Positions 8,360-20,500 of a stretch of 64,000 nucleotides of DNA are shown in pieces. The notes under the pieces were generated by a model. That model was given only the letters and a program-made list of their open reading frames with translations, was not told the origin of the DNA and made no database searches. This DNA comes from Phyllobacterium sp. YR531. Lineage in GTDB: Bacteria; Pseudomonadota; Alphaproteobacteria; Rhizobiales; Rhizobiaceae. The stretch lies in contig NZ_AKIZ01000035.1 in NCBI RefSeq assembly GCF_000282595.1, forward strand, positions 273,406-337,405. Reading direction: 5' to 3'. Both the position numbers and the translations under genes were made by a program. Positions within the stretch are counted from its first letter, which is position 1. Each line of letters opens with the position of its first letter.

Positions 8360-10030
8360 ATGTATCGTTACGATGAGTTTGACCACGCATTTGTCTCAGC
8401 CCGCGTTGAGCAGTTCAAGGATCAGGTTGAGCGGCGTCTTGCCGGCGAACTGACCGAAGAGCAGTTCCGTCCGCTGCGGCTGATGAATGGTGTCTATCTT
8501 CAGCTGCATGCCTATATGCTGCGCGTGGCGATCCCCTATGGCACATTGTCGGGTCGCCAGATGCATAAGCTGGCGCACATTGCCCGCCGTTACGATCGCG
8601 GCTACGGCCATTTCACCACTCGCCAGAATATTCAGTATAATTGGCCCGCCCTGAGCGATATGCCTGCGGTGCTCGATGAACTGGCATCTGTTGAGATGCA
8701 CGCCTTGCAGACATCGGGCAATTGCATCCGCAATGTCACCGCCGATCATTTTGCCGGTGCTGCCGCCGATGAAGCTGCTGATCCACGTCCCTACGCGGAG
8801 ATTTTACGGCAGTGGTCTTCAATGCATCCGGAATTCTCCTATCTGCCACGCAAGTTCAAGATTGCCGTGACAGGCGCTGATCGTGATCGCGCGGCTATTC
8901 AGGTGCACGATATAGGGCTTCATCTGAAAAAGAATGAGGCTGGCGAGCTGGGTTTTGCTGTTTATATCGGCGGCGGACAGGGCCGCACACCGATGGTTGC
9001 CAAAAAGATCAGGGATTTCCTGCCAATTGAAGACTTGCTGACCTACACGACCGCAATCGTGCGCGTCTATAATCTTAATGGCCGCCGTGACAACAAGTAC
9101 AAGGCGCGTATCAAGATACTCGTGCATGAAACCGGTACGGAAGAAATCACGCGTCAGGTCGAAACCGAATGGCAGGCAATCAAAGACACTGACCTGAAGA
9201 TGCCCCAGCAGGATGTCGATGCCATCGACAACTATTTCCGCATGCCTAACCTGCCGCAACGCCCGGAAGGCTGGTCACAACTTGCTGCTGCACGCAAGGC
9301 AGATGCGTCGTTTGCGCGTTGGGTTGATCAGAATGTGACGCCTCACAAGAATCCGGATTACGGCGTTGTGACCATTTCACTGAAGCCGATTGGCGGCATC
9401 CCCGGGGATGCAACTGACGCCCAGATGGATTTGGTGGCAGACATTGCCGAGAAGTTCTCAAATGACGAAATTCGCGTCAGCCACGAGCAGAATCTGGTTC
9501 TGCCGCATGTGGCCATTGCCGATTTGCGCATTGTTTACGATCTGCTTTTAACGGACGGTCTCGCGACCGCTAATGCCGGCTTGATCACCGATATCATCGC
9601 CTGCCCGGGTCTGGATTATTGCGCACTCGCCAATGCCCGTTCCATCCCGGTAGCCCAGCGCATATCCGAGCGTTTCGGCAAGCCGGAGCGTCAGGCGGAT
9701 ATTGGTGAACTCAAGATCAAGATTTCCGGCTGCATCAATGCCTGCGGGCATCATCATGTCGGCCATATTGGCATTCTCGGCGTGGAGAAGAAGGGCGAAG
9801 AACTCTACCAGATTTCGCTTGGCGGCTCGGGCGATGAAATCTGCACGATTGGCGATATTACCGGGCGCGGCTTCTCCTCCGAAGAAATCGTGGATGCGGT
9901 TGAAACCATCGTGGATCGCTACCTTCTGGTGCGTACAGACAAGGAAGAGAATTTCCTTGCAACCTACAGGCGTCTGGGCGCCGCACCTTTCAAGGACGCG
10001 CTGTATAACGAGACTGCAAATGCTGCTTGA
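8360..10030 (+). CDS. cysI: Assimilatory sulfite reductase hemoprotein (CysI-like)
   Basis: Six-electron reduction of sulfite to sulfide with a siroheme-[4Fe-4S] centre. 556 residues with two ferredoxin-like half-domains and two NIR_SIR domains. The cluster/siroheme cysteines are C415-X5-C421 (ACPGLDYC) and C458-X3-C462 (GCINAC). Arginines near GHFTTRQNIQ and NCIRNVTADHF match the substrate-binding region. A nitrite reductase is formally possible, but siroheme synthase upstream and APS reductase overlapping downstream favour sulfite. No CysJ flavoprotein is encoded; a ferredoxin pair follows instead. Confidence 0.92.
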   Translation: MYRYDEFDHAFVSARVEQFKDQVERRLAGELTEEQFRPLRLMNGVYLQLHAYMLRVAIPYGTLSGRQMHKLAHIARRYDRGYGHFTTRQNIQYNWPALSDMPAVLDELASVEMHALQTSGNCIRNVTADHFAGAAADEAADPRPYAEILRQWSSMHPEFSYLPRKFKIAVTGADRDRAAIQVHDIGLHLKKNEAGELGFAVYIGGGQGRTPMVAKKIRDFLPIEDLLTYTTAIVRVYNLNGRRDNKYKARIKILVHETGTEEITRQVETEWQAIKDTDLKMPQQDVDAIDNYFRMPNLPQRPEGWSQLAAARKADASFARWVDQNVTPHKNPDYGVVTISLKPIGGIPGDATDAQMDLVADIAEKFSNDEIRVSHEQNLVLPHVAIADLRIVYDLLLTDGLATANAGLITDIIACPGLDYCALANARSIPVAQRISERFGKPERQADIGELKIKISGCINACGHHHVGHIGILGVEKKGEELYQISLGGSGDEICTIGDITGRGFSSEEIVDAVETIVDRYLLVRTDKEENFLATYRRLGAAPFKDALYNETANAA

Positions 10031-10771
10031 AGTAAATGAACGCACCGTGGCGGATGAAGCGCGCGCGCTTCAGGCCCGCTACGGAAATCTTGAACCGGTC
10101 GATATAATCGAGCTGGCGGTAGATCATTTGTTCAATGAAGAAATTGCTGTCGTTTCATCATTCGGCGCTGAATCCTCGGTGCTGCTGCATCTTATTGCTC
10201 AGGTAGACCGCGCCACTCCTGTATTGTTTTTGGAAACCGGAAAGCACTTTCCTGCAACCCTTCGCTATCGCGATGAGCTTGTCGGCGAGCTTGGAATGAC
10301 GGATGTCCATGATATCCATCCCCTGCAGCAAAGCCTCAAGGATGAAGATCCCTATGGCGCCATGTCCATGACCAACAAGGATCGCTGCTGCTATCTTCGC
10401 AAGGTCGAGCCGATGGCTCGTGCCGTTGCCCCTTACCGGGCATGGATGACTGGACGCAAGCAGTTTCAGGCATCGACGCGCAATGCATTGCCGGTGTTTG
10501 AATCGGTAGGTGAGCGCATTCGCATTAACCCACTGGCGCAATGGACATCGGCAGACCTGCAAAACTATATGGTCACCAACCACCTGCCGCCGCACCCATT
10601 GGTGGCGGAAGGCTATCGTTCAATCGGCTGCATGCCCTGCACGCAGCCGGTGAAGGAAGGCGAAGATGCGCGCTCCGGGCGTTGGGCTGGCAGTGACAAG
10701 ACTGAATGCGGTATCCACCTGACGGGCCTTACCGATCAATTGAGCAATATTTCCCTGACGGATTCGAATTT

Positions 10772-10775
<4 letters not shown>
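10020..10775 (+). CDS. cysH: APS reductase-type CysH (adenylyl-sulfate reductase, thioredoxin-dependent)
   Basis: Reduces activated sulfate to sulfite. 251 residues, PP-loop-like fold. Four cluster cysteines are visible as C123-C124 (DRCCYLRK) and C204-X2-C207 (GCMPCTQP), the pattern of [4Fe-4S] enzymes that use APS rather than PAPS. The catalytic cysteine is C230 in KTECGIH. I take the ATG at 10020, overlapping the last 11 bases of cysI; its stop overlaps the DUF934 start as ATGA. With an APS-type enzyme, APS kinase would not be needed for sulfate reduction. Confidence 0.93.
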
Positions 10776-12376
<1,601 letters not shown>

Positions 12377-12377
<1 letters not shown>

Positions 12378-12721
12378 TGTCTGATTCTCTGTTCATCCAC
12401 GTCACCGATCAAAAGGGTGAGCGCCATACGCTGGAGGCCCTCGAAGGCTTTCGCGTCATGGAAGTCATTCGCGATTGGGGCCTCGACATCAAGGCGGAGT
12501 GCGGCGGTGCTGCCGCTTGCGGCACGTGCCATTGCTATGTGGAGCAGGAATGGACAGAGAAGCTCTTTGCACCGCTGGATGAAGAAATTGACCAACTCGA
12601 CGTGACGTTTCACGTCGAGGAGAATTCCCGTTTATCATGCCAGCTAATCATGACTGAAGAACTGAATGGCCTGGAGATTACTCTTGCTCCAGGCACTCAG
12701 AAAGATAGCGTAGCTGCCTGA
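12377..12721 (+). CDS. [2Fe-2S] ferredoxin, adrenodoxin type
   Basis: A 114-residue ferredoxin with cluster ligands C42, C48, C51 and C88 (AECGGAAACGTCHC, then RLSCQL), the spacing of adrenodoxin/FdVI-type proteins. The GTG start at 12377 shares its G with the TAG stop of the reductase (TAGTG), so the pair is translationally coupled. The likely electron path is NADPH to reductase to this ferredoxin to CysI. Such ferredoxins can also serve P450s or Fe-S assembly; the adjacency is the reason for the sulfite assignment. Confidence 0.88.
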
Positions 12722-12733
12722 CTCTAAGGCAGC
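12713..12733. terminator. hairpin spanning two convergent stop codons
   Basis: GCTGCCT (12713-12719), seven-base loop, AGGCAGC (12727-12733). The ferredoxin TGA ends at 12721 and the nucleoside hydrolase TAG occupies 12724-12726, so the loop holds both translation ends. There is no T-run on either side, so it may act as a weak bidirectional terminator or only as a 3'-end stabiliser. Confidence 0.4.
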
Positions 12734-13662
12734 GTTGCTATGCGCGATGTCAAAAGCTCGAAGAAGCCATCGGAATCCACATCACGAATGTAGAACGCGT
12801 TCTTTGGGCGATCGGTAACACCCCACCAGTCAACCACTGTCATTCCAAGCGTCAACTCGTTGGAAGCATCAACCTCAACGTTGCACTCCCGGCCCGTATA
12901 AAGCTCCGGCTTAAGCAGATAGGCAATAACGTTCGGGTCGTGCAAAGGTCCGCCATCGCTGCCATATTTCTCTTCATCGAAGCGCTCGAAAAACTCCAGC
13001 AGCGCAACTGATGCATCCCCGGATTTGGTCCCCATAGCGCGGAAGCGCTCAATACGTTTGGCGGTGGTTAGAGCCTGATGCGTAACGTCGAGCGGTAGAA
13101 TTACTGTTGGAATACCTGATTGCAGCACAATTTGCGCTGCCTGTGGATCAACATAGATGTTGAACTCGGCGGTTGGCGTAATATTGCCGCCCTCAAAGAA
13201 GCCACCACCCATCAAGACGATCTCTTTGATACGCGGTGCAAGGTCCGGCGCTCGCAGCAGCACAAGGGCGATGTTGGTCAGGGGGCCAAGCACGCAAAGC
13301 GTAACTGTTCCCGGCGCTTCGTTACGCAAAGTATCAATGATGAAATCAACTGCATGCTGAGGTTGTAGAGGCATGGTGGGTTCAGGCAGATCAGGACCAT
13401 CAAGGCCGGTCTTGCCGTGCACATGCTCTGCGGTGATCAAAGGGCGCATCAACGGCCGGTCAGCACCGGCAAATACACGGGTCTCCGGACGACCGGCCAG
13501 TTCAGAAATTTTACGGGCATTCACCTCGGTCAACGCAAGCGGCACATTCCCGGCTACAGCCGTAATGCCGAGTATTTCCAGTTCCGGACTGGCGAATGCC
13601 AAAAGTATGGCCAAGGCATCGTCTTGCCCGGGATCGGTATCGATTATGATCTTACGTGCCAT
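12724..13662 (-). CDS. Inosine-uridine preferring nucleoside hydrolase family protein
   Basis: Hydrolyses the N-glycosidic bond of ribonucleosides to base and ribose. 312 residues, usual for the family. The Ca2+-binding signature DTDPGQDDA is at residues 8-16; LMGGGFFEGGNITPTAEFNIYVDPQAA is split over residues about 150-175, and the C-terminal DPNVIAYLL supplies the last aspartate. The exact nucleoside is not predictable. It is a lone gene, convergent with the ferredoxin; uracil released by it would feed the pyrimidine locus at 20-33 kb, though this link is inference. Confidence 0.9.
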   Translation of the reverse strand: MARKIIIDTDPGQDDALAILLAFASPELEILGITAVAGNVPLALTEVNARKISELAGRPETRVFAGADRPLMRPLITAEHVHGKTGLDGPDLPEPTMPLQPQHAVDFIIDTLRNEAPGTVTLCVLGPLTNIALVLLRAPDLAPRIKEIVLMGGGFFEGGNITPTAEFNIYVDPQAAQIVLQSGIPTVILPLDVTHQALTTAKRIERFRAMGTKSGDASVALLEFFERFDEEKYGSDGGPLHDPNVIAYLLKPELYTGRECNVEVDASNELTLGMTVVDWWGVTDRPKNAFYIRDVDSDGFFELLTSRIATLP

Positions 13663-13696
13663 TTGTTGCTTTCTCTTGCTCTATATGCCGCACTCA

Positions 13697-13725
13697 CTTG
13701 AAGTCTCGTGGTCGATAGACCATAT
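13697..13725 (+). promoter_or_regulatory. candidate sigma-32 (RpoH) promoter of the hsp20 gene
   Basis: CTTGAAG, 14 bases, GACCATAT, close to the heat-shock consensus CTTGAAA-N(11-16)-CCCCATNT. It lies about 70 bp before the small heat-shock protein ATG. The grpE promoter candidate at 345-373 has the same 14-base spacing and the same ATAT ending. Confidence 0.55.
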
Positions 13726-13796
13726 CTGAGTACAGGAGCGAAATGCTGTTGAATTACGGGTTTTGCTTTAGGTCGCTTTACTAAAGGACTGCTTAG

Positions 13797-14219
13797 ATGA
13801 CACGAATGACACCATTTTCAAGCCCATTGCTGCTTGGATTCGACTCGATGGAAAAAACGCTGGAGCGTATCGCCAAATCCGGCGACGGCTACCCGCCATA
13901 TAATATCGAGCGTATCCGTTGCAATAATGATCGTGAGCAGCTTCGAATTATTCTCGCCGTGGCGGGGTTTTCCAGCGACGATCTTGAAGTAACCACGGAA
14001 GACAACCAGCTGATCATCAGGGGCCGCCAGGCCGATGAAGAAGCACGTGAATATTTGCATCGCGGCATCGCTGCCCGCCAGTTTCAGCGCATTTTCGTTC
14101 TTGCAGATGGAATGCGGGTCAGTAATGCCGCTTTGAAGAATGGGCTTTTGTCGATTGATCTTGATCGGCCGGAACCCGAACGATTGGTCAAGCGCATAAA
14201 CATTGCGGTTGAAGACTAA
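13797..14219 (+). CDS. Small heat-shock protein, Hsp20/IbpA family
   Basis: ATP-independent holdase that binds unfolding proteins and hands them to DnaK/ClpB. 140 residues: a short N-terminal arm ending in YPPYNIERI, an alpha-crystallin domain over residues about 38-125 (LRIILAVAGFSSDDLEVTTE and YLHRGIAARQFQRIFVLADG) and a short C-terminal tail. The pattern is that of class A (IbpA-like) sHsps of rhizobia. A sigma-32-like promoter precedes it and a DUF1150 gene follows 55 bp later, a recurrent pairing in Rhizobiales. Confidence 0.92.
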   Translation: MTRMTPFSSPLLLGFDSMEKTLERIAKSGDGYPPYNIERIRCNNDREQLRIILAVAGFSSDDLEVTTEDNQLIIRGRQADEEAREYLHRGIAARQFQRIFVLADGMRVSNAALKNGLLSIDLDRPEPERLVKRINIAVED

Positions 14220-14274
14220 TCACGGCTCTAACGGGACAGGGCTCATGAGAGACTGTCCAAATAAGGAGGCTATA

Positions 14275-14520
14275 ATGCAAGCGAATCCTCTGACAGAACT
14301 TGAATTCTCCCGTCTTGGCTCCGGTCAGGTTGCGTACCTGCGTAAGGTCAAGACAGATGATCTCGCCACCAGTTTTCCGGCCCTTCCGCCGATGACGCCA
14401 GGTGTTGAGCTCTGGGCGCTTTTTGCTGCCAATGGCGATCCTATCGTGCTTTCCGATGAACGCGACAATGTTCTTGTCGGCGCTCAGGAACATGAGTTGC
14501 GCACGGTAATGCTGCAGTAA
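14275..14520 (+). CDS. DUF1150 family small protein
   Basis: An 81-residue protein matching DUF1150: a central QVAYLRKVKTDDL, the PGVELWALFAANGDPIVLSD segment and the ending VLVGAQEHELRTVML. A strong AAGGAGG ribosome site precedes the ATG at 14275; an upstream in-frame start lacks one. The family is commonly found directly behind hsp20 genes in Rhizobiales, as here, so co-expression on heat shock is likely. Molecular function unknown. Confidence 0.85.
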   Translation: MQANPLTELEFSRLGSGQVAYLRKVKTDDLATSFPALPPMTPGVELWALFAANGDPIVLSDERDNVLVGAQEHELRTVMLQ

Positions 14521-14528
14521 TCGCCTAA

Positions 14529-14572
14529 GCAATTTCAGGAAAAGTGGAAACCGGTTTTCCGTCCGGAATTGC
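14529..14572. repeat. 44-bp intergenic repeat with GCAATT...AATTGC ends
   Basis: Begins GCAATTTCAGGAAAAG and ends GGTTTTCCGTCCGGAATTGC. A second copy with the same length and near-identical right half is at 53805-53848, and a diverged relative is at 42150-42197. The termini form an imperfect inverted repeat. This sequence type is widely dispersed between genes in Brucella/Ochrobactrum and relatives. Here it lies between the convergent DUF1150 and pncB genes. Confidence 0.75.
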
Positions 14573-14593
14573 GTAGATTGGAAACCGCGTGGG

Positions 14594-15901
14594 TCAGACT
14601 TTGACAGTCTGCTCCACGCGGTCTTCTGCGCCGAAAATTTCCAGATAGCGTTTGATTTCCGAAGGTTCGCCCGTGGCCTTCTTCGGATTGTCCGAAAGCT
14701 TCACTGCCGGACGCCCATTCGCATAACTCACCTTGCAGACAAGCGAAATCGCATTCAACTGATCGTTGAAGCGTGGGGCGCAGTCCTCGAAGTCATTGGT
14801 CAGGTTGGTGCCCCAACCGAAGCTCATGCGGACCTTGCCGTCAAAATGCCTGTAGGTTTCTTCAATCGTATCGACATCAAGACCGTCAGAAAACACCAGC
14901 AATTTTTCGCGGGGGTCTTTCCCCTTTGATTTCCACCAGGCCAGAATTTTCTCACCGCCTTCAATGGGCGGTGCGCTGTCCGGACGAAAGCCGGTCCAGT
15001 CTGCCACCCAGTCCGGCGCGTCTCGCAGGAACGCCGCTGTTCCGAACGCGTCCGGCAACACGATGAGAAGGTTGCCGCCATAGTAGCGGTTCCAATCTTG
15101 AAGCACTTGGTATGGTGATGCCAGCAACTCCTCGCGGTTCTTGCTCAAAGCCGCCAAGACCATGGGCAGCTCATGCGCATTGGTGCCGAGAGCTTCCAGA
15201 TCATTGTCCATCGCCATCAACACATTGCTTGTGCCGGTAAAGGACGCCCCGATCCCTTCTTTCAAGGCCTCAACGCACCAGCGCTGCCACAGGAATGAAT
15301 GGCGGCGGCGTGTGCCGAAGTCGGAAATCCGGATATCAGGCAGTGACTGGAGTCGCTCGACTTTCGTCCACATCTTTGCTTTGGCGCGGGCATAAAGCAC
15401 ATCCAGCTCAAACCGGCCCATTTTTTTCATCGCGGCGCGGGAGCGAAGTTCATTGATGATGGTCAACGCCGGAATTTCCCACATCGTGGTGTACATCCAT
15501 GGGCCATGGAAATTCAGTTCATACTGGCCGTCACGTTTGACCAGCTCATATTCCGGCAATTGAAAGTTCGCCAGCCAGCTAAGGAAATCCGGCTCAAATA
15601 TCTGGCGTTTGCCGTAAAACGTATTACCGCCAAGCCAGATCATTTCCTTTTTGGAGAAGCGAATCTCGCGAGCGTGATCAAGCTGTTCGCGCAATTCCTG
15701 CTCGTCAATCTCATCACCCAGCCGTACTTTGGTGGTGCGGTTGATGAGTGTGAAAGTTGCATCGACCTTGGGATAAACACCCCATATCATCTGTAGCATG
15801 AGGAGTTTGTAGAAGTCCGTATCGAGAAGACTCCGGACGATGGGGTCCAGTTTCCATGTATGATTGAAAACACGCCGGGCTATATCGGTCTTGGTCGCCA
15901 T
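14594..15901 (-). CDS. pncB: Nicotinate phosphoribosyltransferase
   Basis: Salvages nicotinate to nicotinate mononucleotide for NAD synthesis using PRPP and ATP. 435 residues, typical of the proteobacterial type. Visible conserved stretches: [18 protein letters not shown] near residue 28, [16 protein letters not shown] with the autophosphorylated histidine, and the PRPP-loop region around [12 protein letters not shown]-terminal [11 protein letters not shown] is also family-typical. Monocistronic by appearance, convergent with the hsp20-DUF1150 pair. Confidence 0.95.
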   Translation of the reverse strand: MATKTDIARRVFNHTWKLDPIVRSLLDTDFYKLLMLQMIWGVYPKVDATFTLINRTTKVRLGDEIDEQELREQLDHAREIRFSKKEMIWLGGNTFYGKRQIFEPDFLSWLANFQLPEYELVKRDGQYELNFHGPWMYTTMWEIPALTIINELRSRAAMKKMGRFELDVLYARAKAKMWTKVERLQSLPDIRISDFGTRRRHSFLWQRWCVEALKEGIGASFTGTSNVLMAMDNDLEALGTNAHELPMVLAALSKNREELLASPYQVLQDWNRYYGGNLLIVLPDAFGTAAFLRDAPDWVADWTGFRPDSAPPIEGGEKILAWWKSKGKDPREKLLVFSDGLDVDTIEETYRHFDGKVRMSFGWGTNLTNDFEDCAPRFNDQLNAISLVCKVSYANGRPAVKLSDNPKKATGEPSEIKRYLEIFGAEDRVEQTVKV

Positions 15902-16322
15902 CGAATGCTATCCTTGCGAATATGTCGCCAGTGGTTTGATTCTAACATTCGCGCCCCGTTTCGATCACGCCCGTAGCGAATGTTAGGATCAGACCACTGT
16001 TAAGTTTATGGTTCTAGTGGAGTTTACAAATTTGACATTTGCATAAGGCCATTGGCCAGCGAGAGACAAGCGTCAAATTCCTCCACCAGCCATGTTGCAC
16101 GGCAGGACAGTGTCATCAAGAAGTGCAATTGATAAACTTGAATTATGCGGCAAAGTTGAATGACGCCGCTCTATTAAATCTTTGTAATCTCACCGATTTG
16201 TCATTAACGGCGACATCAAAGCGCTTTATTCTCTCCCACAGATAAGTTGTTCGCTGTGGAACGCAGGTGCAGCTATAATGATTTTGCTGGCTCCCTGAGC
16301 GGAACCGGCCTTGGAGTGTTGG
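15902..16322. other. 421-bp divergent intergenic region (pncB / RND operon)
   Basis: I see no gene here. It contains the long palindrome at 15929-15999 (listed separately) and a candidate TATAAT at 16274-16279 about 44 bp before the adaptor ATG, with no strong -35 (TCGCTG at 17-bp spacing). No adjacent TetR/MarR regulator gene is present for the efflux operon, so any control would come from elsewhere. Confidence 0.5.
15929..15999. repeat. 71-bp palindromic element with 24-bp arms
   Basis: Left arm CAGTGGTTTGATTCTAACAT plus TCGC (15929-15952), right arm at 15976-15999, complementary except for two positions, around a 23-base GC-rich loop. Transcribed either way it would form a very stable hairpin. 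It lies about 28 bp upstream of the pncB ATG. It resembles the dispersed intergenic palindromes of Brucellaceae but is a different family from the other repeats in this window. Confidence 0.75.
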
Positions 16323-17492
16323 ATGAAGGTCTGGAAACAAATTCTTGTTGCTGCCGTGGTTCTGGTGGGTGCCGGATCTGGCTGGCTGTACTTTTTTCCC
16401 GGCTCCAATGAACTGCTGAAGAAGGCCGGCGTTGATCCGACTTCAACTGCCACGACTGAACCCGCTGCCGGATCGGGCAGGCGTGGGGGCGGGCAGGGGA
16501 CGCCGCTTGTGGTTGTAAAGGCGGCTACCGACGCCAAAATCAATGACCGGCTATCAGCAATCGGAACCGGCAAGGCCAAGAGCTCCGTATCGGTTACGCC
16601 GTTTTCTGCTGGCCGAATGACAGAATTGCTCGTTCAGTCAGGCTCCAAGGTGATGGCCGGAGATGTCATTGCCAAGCTTGATTCCGAAGCCGAAATGATT
16701 ATCGCGGAAAAGACCCGCACCGCGCTCAAGGATGCACAGAACAAACTGAAACGCGCTGAAAATTTGAGCACGACCAACACGGTTTCGGCGGTCCAGGTAT
16801 CTGATGCCGAGCTTGCCGTAGAGAATGCCGCGCTTGATGTACGCGAAGCAGAACTGGCGCTTGATCGCCGCGATATCAAGGCGCCGATTAGCGGTATTGT
16901 CGGTATCCTGCCGGTTAATGCAGGCAATTACATTACGCTTTCAACCCAGGTTGCAACGATTGACGACCGATCCGAAGTGCTGGTGGATTTTTGGGTGCCG
17001 GAGCGTTTCGCTCCGCTTCTGACCATCGGCGCTCCGGTATCGGCAAGCTCGATTGCCCGTCCGGGAGAGATGTTCCAGGGTTCGGTAAGTGCCATCGACA
17101 GCCGGGTAGATCCTGCAAGCCGCACTCTGCATGTGCAGGCACGGATAACCAATCCGAAAGACACTTTGCGCGAAGGCATGGCGTTTCAGATTACCATCGC
17201 ATTTCCCGGCGATACTTACTCCGCAGTTGATCCGCTGGCGATCCAATGGGGAACGGATGGTGCTTATGTCTGGAAAATTGCAGATAACAAGGCGAGCCGG
17301 GTTCAGGTTCGGATTGTTCAGCGAAATGCATCCAATGTTCTTGTCGATGCGGACATCAAGCCGGGCGACGAGATTGTTGCGGAAGGTGTGCAGTCAGTGC
17401 GCGAGGGTGGACTTGTCCAGATAAAGGGACAACCAGCGCCTAAACAGAATACGGATGCGAGGCCGCTTGCCTCTGCCGGAGAAGCTGGCTGA
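16323..17492 (+). CDS. RND efflux periplasmic adaptor (membrane fusion protein)
   Basis: Links an inner-membrane RND pump to an outer-membrane channel. 389 residues. N-terminal membrane anchor (residues about 4-25), a variable linker with a glycine-rich patch, barrel-sandwich lipoyl halves (VTPFSAGRMTELLVQSGSKV and RRDIKAPISGIVGILPVNAG), a helical hairpin of about 60 residues and a beta-barrel/MP domain. No lipobox cysteine, so it is anchored by a transmembrane helix rather than a lipid. ATG at 16323 preferred over an upstream TTG. Gene order adaptor-pump, 10 bp apart. Confidence 0.9.
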   Translation: MKVWKQILVAAVVLVGAGSGWLYFFPGSNELLKKAGVDPTSTATTEPAAGSGRRGGGQGTPLVVVKAATDAKINDRLSAIGTGKAKSSVSVTPFSAGRMTELLVQSGSKVMAGDVIAKLDSEAEMIIAEKTRTALKDAQNKLKRAENLSTTNTVSAVQVSDAELAVENAALDVREAELALDRRDIKAPISGIVGILPVNAGNYITLSTQVATIDDRSEVLVDFWVPERFAPLLTIGAPVSASSIARPGEMFQGSVSAIDSRVDPASRTLHVQARITNPKDTLREGMAFQITIAFPGDTYSAVDPLAIQWGTDGAYVWKIADNKASRVQVRIVQRNASNVLVDADIKPGDEIVAEGVQSVREGGLVQIKGQPAPKQNTDARPLASAGEAG

Positions 17493-17502
17493 GGGTGGGT
17501 CT

Positions 17503-20500
17503 GTGACAACACAAAGCAATAATTCGGATACGAGCTTTACCGCCCTTTTCATCCGGCGCCCGGTCATGGCGCTTGTGCTCAATGCCTTGATTGTCGTGGC
17601 TGGTTTGGCCGCCTATTACGGCGTCGATGTCCGCGAACTTCCGGACGTTGACCGCCCGGTTGTCACCGTTTCCACGGATTTCGAATCCGCTGCTGCTGAA
17701 ACAGTTGACCGGGAGTTGACCTCTGCAATTGAGGGCGCGGTTTCCCGTGTTTCGGGCGTCAAATCCATCTCGTCTAGCTCGTCATTCGGCAGCAGTAGGG
17801 TTACTGTCGAATTCAATGATGGCGTGGATCTGAATGTTGCTGCCGCCGACATGCGCGACGCGATCAGCCGCATTACCAATACCCTGCCGGAGCAGGCGGA
17901 TCCGCCGCGGATCGTTAAGGCGGATGCTAACTCCGATGCGGTCATGCGGCTTGCCGTAACGTCTGACACGATGGCCGTGGAAGATATGACGGTTCTGGTC
18001 GAGGATCAGATCGAAGATGTGCTCGCATCTGTTCCCGGCGTTGCCGATGTGCAGATAAATGGTGACCGCAACAAGATTTTCCGTATCGATATTGATCAGG
18101 GCAAGCTTGCCAGCCTTGGCATGAACGTTGCCGATATTCGCAATGCGCTGACCACCATGGCCTTTGACACGCCGGCGGGGCAGCTCAACAGCAATGACCA
18201 GAGCATCGTTGTGCGAGCAACGGCGCCCGTCACCACGCCGGAAGAATTTGAAAACATCATTATCAAGGGCCAGACGAAGATACGCGATGTCGCCACGGTC
18301 ACGCTTGGTCCCGACATCGGCACTTCCAGCTTGCGGGCAAATGGCAAAACCGGCATCGGCCTTGGCATTATCCGTCAGGCGCAGTCCAACACATTGGATA
18401 TTTCAACCGGCGTGCGTGCTGCCGTTGCCCAGCTTCAGCAAACCTTGCCTGAAGGCGTTGATATTCGTGTTACCAGCGATGATGCAGACTTCATCAATGG
18501 TGCTGTGCATGAGGTGGAGATAGCGCTTGCCGCATCTGTCATCATCATCATTGCCATCATTTACCTGTTCCTTTGGGATATTCGCGCAACCTTGATTCCC
18601 GCTGTCAGCATGCCTGTCGCATTGATTGGCACAATTTCGGCGATTTATCTGGCGGGCTTCTCCATCAACATTCTGACGCTCCTCGCTCTGGTGCTGGCGA
18701 CCGGTCTGGTCGTGGACGACGCGATTGTCGTGCTTGAGAACATTGTTCGCCGCCGTAATCAGGGTATGGGCCCGCGTGCCGCCGCAGTGCTTGGCACACA
18801 GGAAGTGTTCTTCGCAGTTATCGCAACCACCGTTACCCTTGCTGCCGTCTTCGTGCCCTTGTCATTCCTGCCCGGACAGACGGGTGGTCTGTTCCGTGAG
18901 TTTGGCTTCGTTCTGGCAATCTGCGTGCTGCTTTCGGCAGTCGTGGCCCTAACCCTGTGTCCAATGCTTGCCTCGCGTCTTTTAAGTGCAAGCGAGGCGA
19001 GTCATCACGAAGTCGCTCACGCTCCCGGCATTGTCGGACGTGCGGGCAATCGTCTTGGCGGCTGGTACAAAACCTTGTTGCACGCTTGTCTTGCTGGGCC
19101 GTGGATCGTGGTTGTGGTGTCCATCCTATTTGCGGGAGCCGCATTTGGTGCGTTCTCGCTTCTAAAGCAGGAATTGACCCCTTCTGAAGATCGCGCCGCT
19201 GCATTCCTGCGTATCACGGCGCCTCAGGGCGTTAGCCTCGAATACCTGAATGATGAGATGCGTCAGATCGAGACTTTGATCCAGCCTTTGCGGGATTCCG
19301 GCGAAATTGAAAATACATTCTCCATTGCTGGTCAGAACGGAAATACCAATCGCGGCTTTATGGTTCTCAGCCTTGCCAATTGGAAAGCGCGCGCGAGAAC
19401 GCAGCAGGAGATTGTTTCAGACGTTTCAAGGCGTGTCCGCGCTGTTCCCGGTATTCAGGTCTTCGCGTCGCAACCAAATTCGCTCGGCATTCGCGGTGCG
19501 GGCAATGGTTTGCAGTTTGCAGTTGTGGGCACAAGCTATGCTGAACTCGGCAAAACCGCTGCCAAAATCGTTACCGAACTGGAAAAGGATCGCCGGTTTG
19601 ATCGCCCGCGTCTGACAAACGAACCGACGCAACCGCAATTGGCTGTCACGATTGACCGTGAGCGTGCTTCGGACCTCGGCATCGATATTACCGGTCTGGC
19701 TGAAGCATTACAGTCTGTGCTTGATGGCTACAAAATCGGTTCCGTCTATATTGAGGATCGCAGCTTTGACGTAAAACTTGTATCCACGACCAACCCGATC
19801 AACGATCCCACCGATCTGGAAAACGTCTTCCTGCGCACGCAGGATGGGCGTTTCGTGCCCATGTCCACCATTGCCAAGTTGACGGAAGTCGCGGTTCCGC
19901 CAGCGTTGACCCGTGAGCAGCAGATGCGGTCGGTTGCCATCACTGCAAGTCTATCTCCAGACTTCGCTCTTGGCGACGCCTATGCGGAAGCCCAGACAAT
20001 TGCCGAGCCATTGCTCCCACCCGGCTATCGTCTCATTCCACTTGCAGAAGCTGCAACGCTTGGGGAAAACTCCTCAAGCATGATCATCACATTCGGCTTT
20101 GCCATTCTGATCATCCTTCTGGTGCTTGCTGCACAGTTCGAGAGCTTCATCAGTGCTGTTATTGTGATGGCAACAGTTCCGTTGGGCCTTGCCTGTGCGG
20201 TCTTTGCGATGGTTATGACCGGCACCAGCATGAATGTTTACAGCCAGATCGGGCTCGTACTTCTCGTCGGCATCATGGCGAAGAACGGTATTCTTATCGT
20301 CGAGTTTGCCAATCATTTGCGCGATCAGGGTCGCAATGTGCGTCAGGCTATCGAAGAAGCCGCCACAATACGCCTGCGCCCTGTTGTAATGACAATGCTC
20401 TGCGCGATTCTTGGTGGCGTTCCGCTGGTGCTCGCCAGTGGTGCAGGGGCCGAAGCCCGTATCGCTCTCGGTTGGGTCATTGTGGGTGGTCTTGGTCTTG

